Shown: in pieces, positions 6,353-14,551 of the stretch
Position numbering within the stretch: position 1 is the stretch's first letter
How the letters are laid out: every line of letters begins with the position of its first letter
NCBI GenBank assembly: GCA_030740295.1
Contig: JASLXP010000100.1
Span: forward strand, 1 to 21,015
Length of the DNA stretch: 21,015 nucleotides
Direction of reading: 5' to 3'
Source: Planctomycetota bacterium
GTDB taxonomy: Bacteria; Planctomycetota; PUPC01; JACPCR01
The notes under the pieces: generated by a model
Seen by the model: the letters and a program-made list of their open reading frames with translations, nothing else
Databases searched by the model: none
Told to the model about the DNA's origin: nothing
Translations under genes and position numbers: made by a program

Positions 6353-8467
6353 TTACATGCTGTGCCGCGTCCGCTCGATCAGCTCGTTTTGATAGATCGG
6401 GTCCAGAGACACGAAGCGGTCGGTGAATCCCCACACACGTACAATCAAATCCTGATAGCTTTCCGGGTCAGCCTGTGCGGCCCGAAGCGTGTCGCCGCTA
6501 ACCGCGTTGATCTGCAACTGCGGTCCTCTCATCGTCAGCCACGTTCGGACGAGGGATTCGAATTTATCCAGACCCTCACCACCGAGGCTGCCGGGATCGA
6601 ACATCATGGTCAGGGAGGAGTTCCACTGGACGATCATCGGATCGATCTTGGCAACGGATTTCATCACGGCCGTGGGCCCCTTGGTTTCCGTCCCGTTTGC
6701 GGGTGCGAGGGTGGGTGACATGGGTTGGGCATCGGTCCTCCCGTCGGGAGTGGCGGGGGTCGCGTGGCCCTTTGATACGTGATGAGCCTGGTGGATCCCG
6801 CTGAGAAATCGTGAGCCGTCCGGCGTGCGATACTTCCACAGCTCGTGGGCGGCGAACTCAAGAATTCTCGTGCCCAGCAGATCGACAAAGTCGTCGTCGT
6901 TGCCCCATTTCGGAGCTTTGCTGCACATGCGCCGGAGATCCTCGTAACCAGTCCAGTTAGCTTTGCAGGCGTCGCGGATCTCTCCGAGATTGCTCTCGCC
7001 GGACTCGATAGCAGCCTTCAGAGCAGCCAGCGAATTGATCGCCGTGACAGGAGCGGCGAGCATCACTCCCTTGTCACGCACGGCCAGTCCCCCGTTCGCG
7101 TGGTCCAGGCCTCTCTCGATGCAGTCGTCCATCGTTACCGACAACAACGGGCACGGCATTCCCGGGAGGGCTTCCATCCGCTCGTTATACGAGCCGCAAA
7201 TCCGGGCGACGTCGGTCTCGATGATCTTCTCATAGCCCGCCAGGAAGTCCGGCCAGCTCAATTCGGCTTCAGCTTCGTCGATCGCACAGAGGAGCAGCCC
7301 CGTCAAGTCGATCTGGCCGGCAACGAAGAAGTCACTCTTGCCAAAGATATTGACGTCCTGGCAGGCGTCGATCGCGTAGTCACGCGCGTCTGCGAGATCG
7401 ATGCCGGCCCCCGCCAGCGCGGGGATAAATACGTCGTCGTTGAACACCGCAATCTGGCTCTTTCCATCGCACCACATCTCGCATACCGTGTGCAGCAGTT
7501 CAGACGGACTGTCATCGTGCAGCCGCACCGAGGGTTGCGGGTCGGGCATGTTCAGCCGGTCCAGAGAGCTGAGAACCGCCCATGTTACGGCGTTGGTAGC
7601 GTCATCTCCGTTGCGGGCACGGCCTGAGAGCACCACTTCGTTGTTGATGAGCGATTTGCCCTTCCACAGCTCGTTCTGATCGTTACATTTGATGATAAAA
7701 CAGTCCATCAGTTCCTGCGCGGATGCCTGCGATTCAGGATCCTGCGGCCAGAACGGCCCCAGCACCTGATCGATGCGGCCCATCGAAACCAGGCAACCGA
7801 CCTCAAGAACGATGAGCCCCCACGTCAACCAATAGAGTTGCATCGCTTCGTGCAGGTCGCGCGGCGCGCCTGTAACGAGATGATCGCACGCGTCTGCAAT
7901 CTTCTCGAGGTCCGCGAGTCTTTGCCCGGCGGCCCCTCCCGATAATTCGCGGGCCAGGGCCGCGTAACGGGCGAAGAGCGTGCCTGCCGCATCGCAGGCG
8001 ATTTTGTAGCTCTTGAGGGTATCGCGCCTCCCTTGATCGGCTTCGGTCTCGAGTTTCGCTTCCGACCGGGCGGACAGCTCGCCAAGGCCTGATGTGACGA
8101 TTTTCTGGAAGCCGGGCACGTTGTGGCTGGTCGACCGGCCCCAATCGATGCTCTCCCTCTCCGATGCATCTCGAAAAAAGTCAGGTACGGGTGGATGCCA
8201 GACGCCAGTTTCCTCCCCGGTCGGGTCCAGCAGTGTCCTCATGCCGACAATCAGCTCGTCCGGCTCGATGCTGATCGGCATACGCTCGCAAGCCATCGAC
8301 ATCGAATAACCACGACGCTCAGCCAACGAGCAGTCCAGGTCGGATACAGACCAATCTATCGGCCGGGGGATGCGATGAGCGCCGTGAGCGTCGCCGTTCA
8401 TTCTGTCACGCAAACGCCCGACGCGAGAGGTGGAGTGGTAATTGGACAATTCTCGGAACCGCGGCAT
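6353..8467 (-). CDS. Glycyl radical enzyme (pyruvate formate-lyase-like) with atypical C-Q-D site
   Basis: This 704-residue protein has the PFL-like barrel family pattern. The glycyl loop RVWGFTDRF is at residues 677-685, with G680 the likely radical site, followed by the usual ending QNELIERT. Upstream is the family block PDGRTDAQPMSPTLAPANG with KGPTAVMKSVAKID. The likely thiyl cysteine is C369 in IDACQDVNIFG, where most eliminating members have G-C-V-E. Here the residue two after Cys is Asp, and the preceding Gly is Ala. Neither a PFL-type Cys-Cys pair nor a standard dehydratase motif is present, so the substrate is open. The start at 8467 is set by AGGAG six bases upstream, although the frame is open to 8500. 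It is cytoplasmic and expected to work only without oxygen. No radical-SAM activase is in the window. Confidence 0.88.
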   Translation of the reverse strand: MPRFRELSNYHSTSRVGRLRDRMNGDAHGAHRIPRPIDWSVSDLDCSLAERRGYSMSMACERMPISIEPDELIVGMRTLLDPTGEETGVWHPPVPDFFRDASERESIDWGRSTSHNVPGFQKIVTSGLGELSARSEAKLETEADQGRRDTLKSYKIACDAAGTLFARYAALARELSGGAAGQRLADLEKIADACDHLVTGAPRDLHEAMQLYWLTWGLIVLEVGCLVSMGRIDQVLGPFWPQDPESQASAQELMDCFIIKCNDQNELWKGKSLINNEVVLSGRARNGDDATNAVTWAVLSSLDRLNMPDPQPSVRLHDDSPSELLHTVCEMWCDGKSQIAVFNDDVFIPALAGAGIDLADARDYAIDACQDVNIFGKSDFFVAGQIDLTGLLLCAIDEAEAELSWPDFLAGYEKIIETDVARICGSYNERMEALPGMPCPLLSVTMDDCIERGLDHANGGLAVRDKGVMLAAPVTAINSLAALKAAIESGESNLGEIRDACKANWTGYEDLRRMCSKAPKWGNDDDFVDLLGTRILEFAAHELWKYRTPDGSRFLSGIHQAHHVSKGHATPATPDGRTDAQPMSPTLAPANGTETKGPTAVMKSVAKIDPMIVQWNSSLTMMFDPGSLGGEGLDKFESLVRTWLTMRGPQLQINAVSGDTLRAAQADPESYQDLIVRVWGFTDRFVSLDPIYQNELIERTRHSM

Positions 8468-8473
8468 ACATGT

Positions 8474-8478
8474 CTCCT
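8474..8478 (-). promoter_or_regulatory. Ribosome binding site for the glycyl radical enzyme
   Basis: The minus strand reads AGGAG, six bases before the ATG at 8467. It decides the start over the in-frame ATG at 8500, where I see no comparable site. Confidence 0.7.
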
Positions 8479-8486
8479 GAACAGAT

Positions 8487-8570
8487 TCAAGGTAAACCAT
8501 TTGTTAACCTCACAGACATTTTTTCATTAAGGATCGCAGCGATCAGAAGCATTCGGGCAAAGGAAATCAT
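8487..8570 (-). pseudogene. 27-codon chimeric ORF: duplicated start of the heparinase-like gene
   Basis: The reading frame begins MISFARMLLIAAIL, matching the start of the heparinase-like protein (MIPFARMLLIAAIL) with one change. It then leaves the homology and stops at 8487, 19 bases before the glycyl radical start. The ribosome site of the parent gene (GAAGG) is retained. Either this is an untranslated scar or it acts as a short leader peptide ahead of the glycyl radical gene. Three of four base differences from the parent segment change an amino acid, which argues against selection on the peptide. Confidence 0.6.
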
Positions 8571-8636
8571 TTCGTTGCCTTCAAACTGACCATCGAGGCC
8601 GATCTTAAGCAGCAGCCGCATCCGATCCACTCTTCT
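8529..8636. repeat. 108-bp duplicated segment, copy 1
   Basis: This segment matches 11201-11308 in the same orientation at 104 of 108 positions; all four differences are transitions. The parent copy covers the start codon, leader and signal-like first codons of the heparinase-like gene. Here it lies in the 459-base gap upstream of the glycyl radical gene. The remainder of that gap (8637-8756 and 8793-8926) holds no gene I can support. Confidence 0.9.
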
Positions 8637-8756
8637 TTCACTGGTATCTTCCAGCGGGGAAGTCGGCGTCGACAGCGCCGAAACGGCGCGAGTCCTTTCA
8701 ATTTCTGGGCATACCCCAAGTGGGATTCGTGCCCACGGTCCTGGCCACAGAGACAG

Positions 8757-8792
8757 GCAGAAGTAACGATAGGAAATCAGGACAGATGAGCG
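8757..8792. repeat. 36-bp direct repeat, copy 2 (aminotransferase 3'-end remnant)
   Basis: Thirty-four of 36 bases match 6301-6336, including the sequence of the aminotransferase's final codons and stop (CAGAAGTAA). No aminotransferase body precedes it. The best reading is a remnant of a second copy of that gene's 3' end, located 134 bases before the 3' end of the heparinase-like gene. Confidence 0.85.
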
Positions 8793-8926
8793 AACACGGC
8801 CGCCGGCCACCTCAAGCGATCGCACTGCCGCGCCGAGTGGAATTTGGAAAACACCGAAAGAAGTGAAGGGATTTCATCAACAGAATCATGGAAAAATCGA
8901 TCAGCCCTCTTCTTCCTTCGTCCAGT

Positions 8927-11242
8927 TCACTTCATTTTGAGTTCCAAGGAATGACTTCCAGCGGGCAGCTTCACGCGCTGGGGGTCATCCGCCACCTTTC
9001 CTCCGACCACCGCTGCGGCCAGTCCCGGATGATGAAACGAGATTTCGGCGCCTCCGGAACAGAGCGCTCCCCTGGCGTTCTTCAGATGAATGCTGACCGG
9101 CTGGTCGCTCCGGAACCCGATGTCGCCCGCTTTGAACTCCGTTCCCTTGCGGACAAAGAAGAACCTCACACCGGTTGGGTCCTTTCTGAAGACTGCTGAC
9201 TGGCCATTTGCCGTGATGTCATCGAAGACCATTGGCCCGCCCGAATCGGGAGAGGACGCCAGGACTGTGTCGGTGACTCCTCGGTCTGTTTCGATTCTGA
9301 TACCGGTGTATCCGGGTCCGGTAAGTCGCTTCATTTCGGGGGCCGGGTGCTTCGGGTCGGATGGATAGATGACGGTCGGGATGTTTGCTTTACCTGAGTC
9401 ACCGGTCTCAAAGGTGGCGTCAAGCGTGGAGCCGAGCGTGCTCCAGCGATAGCTCCAGCCGGCTCGGACTCCAAGAGGCAGTTTCACTTCCAAGGGCTTC
9501 AGGCCCAGAAACACGTCGACCTTGGCCTTGTCTTCCCTGTTGAGGCGGGAGCCGCCGTTAATCGGCCATCGGTAATGCTCGCCGGGCCGAACGATTTCCA
9601 TGAGGACGTGGCCCTTCGCATGCTGTTCCGTCCCACGGCGGGCATGTTCTTCCTCCAGGGCCTGAGCTTTGGCGAGGTCCTCCACCGTCACCGCGCGAGA
9701 GTTTGGGTGGAGGTAGAGATTCACCTCGGCGTTGGGTGTGTCTGCACGAACTTCGTCAAGGAGGATGAAGTATCCCGGCGCTTCGTCCTGAGGGTGCACC
9801 ATGATCAGATTCCGAAGGTGGTGCCCATTGGGGATCACCTTCCCCGAATCCGCGCAGGCGAAATCAAGCTTGTCGCTGGTGAAACCTTCGGCAATTCCCG
9901 CGCCCCGTTTGGTGTGGAGCATCCCCTCATTGTCGGGACCGCCGTAGTCGCCACCATTGGGGGTTACGTGACCGATCTTGTGATTCACTCGATCGATGGT
10001 GATGGTATTATTCGCCCTGGCCTGATGGGATATGTAATCCCAGTCGAAACTGTAGCGCCCCTGCTTTGCGCCGGGGTACCCGGTATTCTGAATGAGACTC
10101 TCGCCGTAGGCGCAGAGGTGAACCGCGTTCACGTCGGAGTGCGAGTGCCAGCCCCGTCGGGTGGGACTCCAGAGCGCGCCGGCCAGCGAGGTTTTCGTCA
10201 TGGTTTCTTCGTAGAAGACCGCCATGGCCTGCGAGAATATGCGGCTTGGCGGGCTTACAGGCTCAGGCAGTTCTTCTGCAGTGTAGAGGTAAGTGTGCAG
10301 TCGCGGTTTGTGTCGGACTTGCCTGCGGACCTTTGCATATCGGTAGGCTGCGAACGCTGCCGCGAGATTCGAAAACTTGTGAATGTTGAACGGGGCCGAG
10401 CCTGCGGCGGGCAACCCACCGTGGACAGTCGAGTCACCGAAAATCCAATTGGTGTTCATTGGGGTAAGCCCGTATCCGAACAGCCACTCATAGAATGCGG
10501 AAGTCGAGGACTTGTCGTAATAGTTGGCGGCCCCGTGAAGCTCCGCAATATCCAGCAGGAAATACTTTGAGTCGCGCCGGTTGGCGAAGCGGGTGAACGC
10601 ATAGCCTGGTCCTCCGCACCACACACCATCGTCCGTCCGAGTATCGGAAACGAATTTGTCGTAGAGCGCGATGTGCTTCTTGAACCCCTCCAGGTCTCCT
10701 TTGTAGAGAGACCAGACTGCGTGAAGCGTTGTCCAATTCCATGGCCAGCCGCGGCGGATCTTCCTCACGATCCGGTCAATCTTGGCTTCGGCTCTGCGGC
10801 GTCTTCTTTCGCTGAAATCATCATGCATGATGTCGAGTGCGAGGATCAGATTCAGTGTTCCTGTTCCCGGCGGCACCTGCTGAAGGAAGTCAGGGATACC
10901 CCGGGGCGGCCTGGCCCGGTCAATGAGGCCGAGCACCACTTCCCGGTAAGCTCTCCGACCTTCCTCGTCCTCGTCCAAAATGTAGCAGAGGGAGGCCGCG
11001 CTGGCGCGTGCGCTAACCTGCATCCACCAATCCCACATTCGATCCTCAGGGATACGCTCGACCGCCAGTTCCATGGCCTCCCGCTTCATCTCTTTCCAGG
11101 GAGCTATCTCGGCCTTCTCGCGAAGGTCCGGGTACATCGACTTCGTGACCATGATGAAGGGATGCTGCTGCAGTTCGGAGAAGCCTTGCCTTGAGTCTGC
11201 AAGGATCGCAGCAATCAGAAGCATTCGGGCAAAGGGAATCAT
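8927..11242 (-). CDS. Heparinase II/III-like polysaccharide lyase
   Basis: This 771-residue protein begins with a short hydrophobic stretch (MIPFARMLLIAAILA) that may be an export signal. Residues about 30-330 are helix-rich and fit the alpha/alpha toroid of such lyases. The family hallmark is WHSHSDVNAVHLCAYGE at 365-381, with H366, H368 and D370 candidate catalytic or metal ligands, followed by ARANNTITID at 408-417. The rest is beta-rich, as in the C-terminal sandwich of PL12/15/17/21-type lyases. These enzymes cleave uronate-containing chains (heparinoids, alginate) by beta-elimination. The substrate here is unknown. The ATG at 11242 follows AAGG; an in-frame ATG at 11293 is a weaker alternative. 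Its 5' end is duplicated at 8529-8636. It is divergent from the DUF4838 gene and upstream of the glycyl radical gene on the same strand. Confidence 0.87.
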   Translation of the reverse strand: MIPFARMLLIAAILADSRQGFSELQQHPFIMVTKSMYPDLREKAEIAPWKEMKREAMELAVERIPEDRMWDWWMQVSARASAASLCYILDEDEEGRRAYREVVLGLIDRARPPRGIPDFLQQVPPGTGTLNLILALDIMHDDFSERRRRRAEAKIDRIVRKIRRGWPWNWTTLHAVWSLYKGDLEGFKKHIALYDKFVSDTRTDDGVWCGGPGYAFTRFANRRDSKYFLLDIAELHGAANYYDKSSTSAFYEWLFGYGLTPMNTNWIFGDSTVHGGLPAAGSAPFNIHKFSNLAAAFAAYRYAKVRRQVRHKPRLHTYLYTAEELPEPVSPPSRIFSQAMAVFYEETMTKTSLAGALWSPTRRGWHSHSDVNAVHLCAYGESLIQNTGYPGAKQGRYSFDWDYISHQARANNTITIDRVNHKIGHVTPNGGDYGGPDNEGMLHTKRGAGIAEGFTSDKLDFACADSGKVIPNGHHLRNLIMVHPQDEAPGYFILLDEVRADTPNAEVNLYLHPNSRAVTVEDLAKAQALEEEHARRGTEQHAKGHVLMEIVRPGEHYRWPINGGSRLNREDKAKVDVFLGLKPLEVKLPLGVRAGWSYRWSTLGSTLDATFETGDSGKANIPTVIYPSDPKHPAPEMKRLTGPGYTGIRIETDRGVTDTVLASSPDSGGPMVFDDITANGQSAVFRKDPTGVRFFFVRKGTEFKAGDIGFRSDQPVSIHLKNARGALCSGGAEISFHHPGLAAAVVGGKVADDPQRVKLPAGSHSLELKMK

Positions 11243-11308
11243 TTCGTTGCCTTCAAACTGACCATCGAGGCCGATCTTAAACAGCAGCCGCATCCAATCC
11301 ACTCTTCT
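11201..11308. repeat. 108-bp duplicated segment, copy 2 (parent, at the start of the heparinase-like gene)
   Basis: This is the partner of 8529-8636. It includes the first 14 codons of the lyase gene and 66 bases upstream, so any leader or operator signal there is also present before the glycyl radical gene. The remaining intergenic bases to 11448 show no clear promoter or gene. Confidence 0.9.
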
Positions 11309-11448
11309 GGTTCTTGGGAAATTGGGCAAATGACAAATGCACTTGCGCGCTCTGTTACCTCCATTCGCGAATAATCGAAAGCTAGAGGCGCTCGACGCGG
11401 CGATTGATAAGACAGAAGACACGTAGGAGTGTAAAACCTCGAACCTCG

Positions 11449-13773
11449 ATGATACGAATCTTCTGGACAGCCTGTTTCATCATCCCAGCCGCGCGCGCCG
11501 ATATCACCATTGTGGAGCGTGGGAAGCCGCTGGCTGCGATTTTCGCTCCCGCTGAAGTCGTGGGAGCCAAAGATGTCAAGCACACACCGGGAGTCTGGAT
11601 CAATTCTACCCCGGAAGTTGACCTGCAGCGGTTGAGAGACTCGGTAAGAGATCTCGCTCACTATCTTGAGAAGATCTCCGGAGCCAAGATGCACGTCGTG
11701 GCAGGCGCTCCGGCGCGCGGGGAGAAGAGACTCCCGATCCTCATTGGAACATTGGCTACGGAAAGGTTTGGTCCTCCGCAGAAGAAAGGGCCCTTCAAAC
11801 AGGGCGGGCGGCTGGTCGTCGCCCGTGAGGCGGTCGGGATCATCGGCGAATCGGACCTGGCGACCAGCTACGTCATCTACGATATCCTTCACCGGCTCGG
11901 CTGCCGCTGGTACATGCCGAGCGAGATGGGCGAAGTCATCCCTAAACTGAAGACCATCGAGTTCAAAGAGTCAGACGAATTCATCGCGCCCTATACCAGC
12001 TTCCGGAGCATCTGGTTTGCAGATGACAATTTTGGCCGCCGCAATCGCCTCGGCGGTCCTCGCGTCCAGATGAGCCATGCGCTCGAGGGCTACGTCAGCA
12101 AAGAACTGCGCGAAAAACAACCCGAATGGCAGGCCATGCACAAGGGCAAACCCTCCGGGCGCCGACTCAAGTGGAGCAGACCCGGGGTCGCGGAAGCCAT
12201 CGCGGGCGGCATTCTCAACCGTATGGAAGCACACCCGGCCACCCAGTCCATTTCGCTCTCACCAGACGACGGGCTTGGCTACGACGATACGGATGACACG
12301 AAACTCGATACGGGCGATTTCGATCCGACTCTGCAGGACATCTCGATCACCGACCGCCAGGTCTGGCTGTGCAATCGAGTGATCGATATCGTCGCCAGGA
12401 AACATCCGTCACTGCTCTTCGGCATGCTGGCCTACGGTCAGAGCGCACGCCCTCCGCTGAGAGAGAAGCCGCACAAAGCGTTGGTGCCCGTCTTTGCCCC
12501 CATCACCTATCGCCGCGCGCACCCGATGACGGACGACGCAGTGCCGGATAACAAAAGCCTCCGCGCGGCCATCGAGGGCTGGGCGAAACTGTCTCCGCGA
12601 GTCGGGTACTACTTCTACGGCTGGCTGCTCGCCGAACCTTCCGCGCCCAACCCATTCATCACCAAGTGGAGCGAAGACCTCCGTTTCATTTACCAGAAAG
12701 GCAACTGCAGGTTCTGGGATCCCGAGACTTTTGCGAATTTTGAGAGCACCATGCATGCGCTCACTCTGGGCATCCGCATGTCATGGGATCCGACTCAACA
12801 GGCCGAGGACATCATCCGTGAACTGCACCAGAAGTTTTACGGCAGGGCGGCAGAAGACATGGCCAGGTATTGGCATTTCATCGATCGCACGTGGGTGGGA
12901 TCGCCTGAGTATTCCGGCTGCGGTTTCGGCCACCTCAGGCGATGGCCAGTGGCGAAACTGACCGAGGCGCGCCGCCTGATGAATCGCGGTCTCAAAGCGG
13001 CCCGATCCCCCGAAGTGAAGTTCAGGGTCAAGATGGCCGATGAAGGTCTCCAACTCTTCGAACTCTTTATGAAGCTGCGTGGTGACTTGGCTGCTGGCCG
13101 CTTCGAGCGCCTGGAAGTAGAGGCGAATCGCTACACTGACTGGGCCAAACAGCTCGCGACAACTTACAAACCGCAATACGCCTTTGGGGGCGCCTATTAT
13201 CTTCGGGGGCGAGACATCACCCATTACGCGAGATACTTCAAGATCTTTTATCAGCAGACCTACAACGGAGCGTCGAAAGTGGCCAACGAGTCCAAGATCC
13301 TCACCCGACCGCCCATGCGGACCTGGCGATTCCTGACGGACAAAGATAAGAAAGGAGAAGCCGCAGGATGGTCGAGGCCGGAGTTCGACGACAGCCGCTG
13401 GAAAGTTACAGACCCGGCAATTGAGACTTGGTCTACTATTGGGCATCACTCCTACATGGGCGCCATGTGGTACCGGACGAAGATAGATTTACCGACTATC
13501 CCCGAAGGCAAAAAGGTGCACCTGTGGCTTGGTGCAACCGATGGCAGCGCGAAAGTCTTTGTGAACGGCAAGCACGTCCCCTATGCGGACGCCAAAGGTG
13601 AGACAAAAGAATCATTCAGCGGATACTGCTCTCCGGCTCCGTTCGAGGTCACCCCAATGATCCGTAGCGGCGAGACGAACCACATCGCAATCCTCTGTGA
13701 ACGGACCTTTGTAAACGAACTGGGCACCGGCGGATTGCTGTCGCCCGTAGTGATTTACCGGGAACGGGACTAA
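11449..13773 (+). CDS. Secreted DUF4838 protein with C-terminal sugar-binding jelly-roll domain
   Basis: This 774-residue protein has a short signal peptide (MIRIFWTACFIIPAARA, likely cut before DITI). Residues about 55-175 resemble the alpha-glucuronidase N-terminal-like fold that precedes DUF4838, with GIIGESDLATSYVIYDIL near 130-147 and LGCRWYMPSEMGEVIP following. The central DUF4838 region (about 185-460) carries SISLSPDDG and YYFYGWLL. The final roughly 165 residues (WSRPEFDDSRW, then AMWYRTKIDLP and VFVNGKHV) match a GH2-type galactose-binding jelly roll. DUF4838 has no settled activity; its fold context suggests a glycan-active exported protein. The ATG at 11449 was chosen to begin the signal peptide, with only GGAG about 17 bases upstream, so the start is less certain. 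It is divergent from the heparinase-like gene. Confidence 0.82.
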   Translation: MIRIFWTACFIIPAARADITIVERGKPLAAIFAPAEVVGAKDVKHTPGVWINSTPEVDLQRLRDSVRDLAHYLEKISGAKMHVVAGAPARGEKRLPILIGTLATERFGPPQKKGPFKQGGRLVVAREAVGIIGESDLATSYVIYDILHRLGCRWYMPSEMGEVIPKLKTIEFKESDEFIAPYTSFRSIWFADDNFGRRNRLGGPRVQMSHALEGYVSKELREKQPEWQAMHKGKPSGRRLKWSRPGVAEAIAGGILNRMEAHPATQSISLSPDDGLGYDDTDDTKLDTGDFDPTLQDISITDRQVWLCNRVIDIVARKHPSLLFGMLAYGQSARPPLREKPHKALVPVFAPITYRRAHPMTDDAVPDNKSLRAAIEGWAKLSPRVGYYFYGWLLAEPSAPNPFITKWSEDLRFIYQKGNCRFWDPETFANFESTMHALTLGIRMSWDPTQQAEDIIRELHQKFYGRAAEDMARYWHFIDRTWVGSPEYSGCGFGHLRRWPVAKLTEARRLMNRGLKAARSPEVKFRVKMADEGLQLFELFMKLRGDLAAGRFERLEVEANRYTDWAKQLATTYKPQYAFGGAYYLRGRDITHYARYFKIFYQQTYNGASKVANESKILTRPPMRTWRFLTDKDKKGEAAGWSRPEFDDSRWKVTDPAIETWSTIGHHSYMGAMWYRTKIDLPTIPEGKKVHLWLGATDGSAKVFVNGKHVPYADAKGETKESFSGYCSPAPFEVTPMIRSGETNHIAILCERTFVNELGTGGLLSPVVIYRERD

Positions 13774-13777
13774 ATAG

Positions 13778-13854
13778 TATCTGTTACGGATATGACTCTG
13801 GGTCACGTCCGGGGCAGGCCCCGTGGAGGCGGGAAAACGTATACGTAACAGATA
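13778..13854. repeat. Inverted-repeat element with 11-bp ends
   Basis: TATCTGTTACG (13778-13788) and CGTAACAGATA (13844-13854) are perfect reverse complements. They enclose a CCGGGGCAGGCCCCGTGGAG core related to the core of the 3616-3807 element. It begins five bases after the DUF4838 stop codon, so it could also serve as that gene's 3' hairpin. Confidence 0.65.
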
Positions 13855-13934
13855 TAAAATACGAGTTCATGATTCGGCACATTCTCAAAGGCGCTGGCAT
13901 ACCGGAGGGATGTTGTGGCTAGCGTCTGAAACGT

Positions 13935-13979
13935 GTCCCGAAGGGACTCAGGCGAGTAGCCCCGGGATTCATCCCGGGG
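13935..13979 (+). repeat. Compound palindromic unit A, copy 1
   Basis: It contains GTCCCGAAGGGAC (13935-13947), then GTAGC, then CCCCGGGA...TCCCGGGG (13960-13979). The reverse complement of 14645-14692 carries the same two palindromes in the same order with the same GTAGC link. Confidence 0.65.
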
Positions 13980-14007
13980 GAGATTGCTTTACCCAAGTTT
14001 TTCGGAC

Positions 14008-14038
14008 CGACCCCTGCGGGCTCGTCCCGCAGGTGAAG
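14008..14038 (-). repeat. 31-bp palindromic unit B, copy 1
   Basis: The hairpin CCTGCGGG/CCCGCAGG is at 14013-14033. The full 31 bases are the reverse complement of 14442-14472 with one mismatch. Confidence 0.75.
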
Positions 14039-14100
14039 AAGGCTGAAAAGTTAATCGGAGAACTATCGATCTCCTGCGCATAAGGCACATCCACCTCGAT

Positions 14101-14127
14101 AACCATTCAACCTGATTCACCTGCGGG
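14101..14127 (+). repeat. 27-bp direct repeat, copy 1
   Basis: It begins AACCATTCAACCTG and runs into CACCTGCGGG. It recurs at 14428-14454 with a single difference, joined there to unit B. Confidence 0.7.
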
Positions 14128-14173
14128 GCAAGCCCGATATGTGTTTGGCGTATCTGGGGTAGTAGCTCAAGAT

Positions 14174-14205
14174 TGGCCGAAGGCCATACTCATCGTAGCC
14201 TGGGG
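14174..14205 (+). repeat. 32-bp unit C, copy 1
   Basis: It starts with the palindrome TGGCCGAAGGCCA and ends at the CCTGGGG half of a second palindrome (14199-14217). Its exact reverse complement is at 14336-14367. Two further isolated copies of the first palindrome lie at 14240-14252 and 14288-14300. Confidence 0.8.
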
Positions 14206-14335
14206 CAACGCCCCAGGATCGAGAGAGAGCGACGATCATTGGCCGAAGGCCATGTTCAACGATGCAACGTCGCCGCTTTGGTGAGTATGGCCTTCGGCCA
14301 AAAGGCTGATGCGAATAACAATCCCTGGGGTGATA

Positions 14336-14367
14336 CCCCAGGCTACGATGAGTATGGCCTTCGGCCA
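14336..14367 (-). repeat. 32-bp unit C, copy 2 (inverted)
   Basis: This is a perfect 32-base reverse complement of 14174-14205. It begins in the CCTGGGG...CCCCAGG palindrome of 14324-14342 and ends in TGGCCTTCGGCCA (14355-14367). Confidence 0.8.
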
Positions 14368-14427
14368 TTACGGCCGCTAAACACATACCAAGCCCGCAGG
14401 GGGCTGGAGGATGCTTTTCCGCATTCT

Positions 14428-14472
14428 AACCATTCAACCTGCTTCACCTGCGGGACGGGCCCGCAGGGGTCG
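14428..14472 (+). repeat. 27-bp direct repeat copy 2 overlapping unit B copy 2
   Basis: Bases 14428-14454 repeat 14101-14127 with one change. Bases 14442-14472 are the inverted partner of 14008-14038. The hairpin arms CCTGCGGG and CCCGCAGG are at 14447-14454 and 14460-14467. Confidence 0.75.
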
Positions 14473-14551
14473 AAAAAGTCTGGGCAGAGCCCCAGGCTTC
14501 AGCTGACTTCAGCCCGGGGTATGCGAAGAGAGATAAGAAAATGCCCACATC

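Noticed and set aside
6353..8467. True pyruvate formate-lyase
   Set aside because: There is no adjacent Cys-Cys active-site pair and no neighbouring formate or activase genes, although the glycyl loop is family-like.
6301..8792. Direct repeats as a transposon target-site duplication
   Set aside because: Thirty-six bases is too long for most target duplications, one copy lies within the aminotransferase gene end, and no transposase or inverted ends are present. Duplication remnants explain it better.
11395..11407. ACGCGGCGATTGA shared with the aminotransferase 3' region at 6273-6285, as a possible third duplication remnant
   Set aside because: Only 13 bases match and the flanks do not align convincingly.
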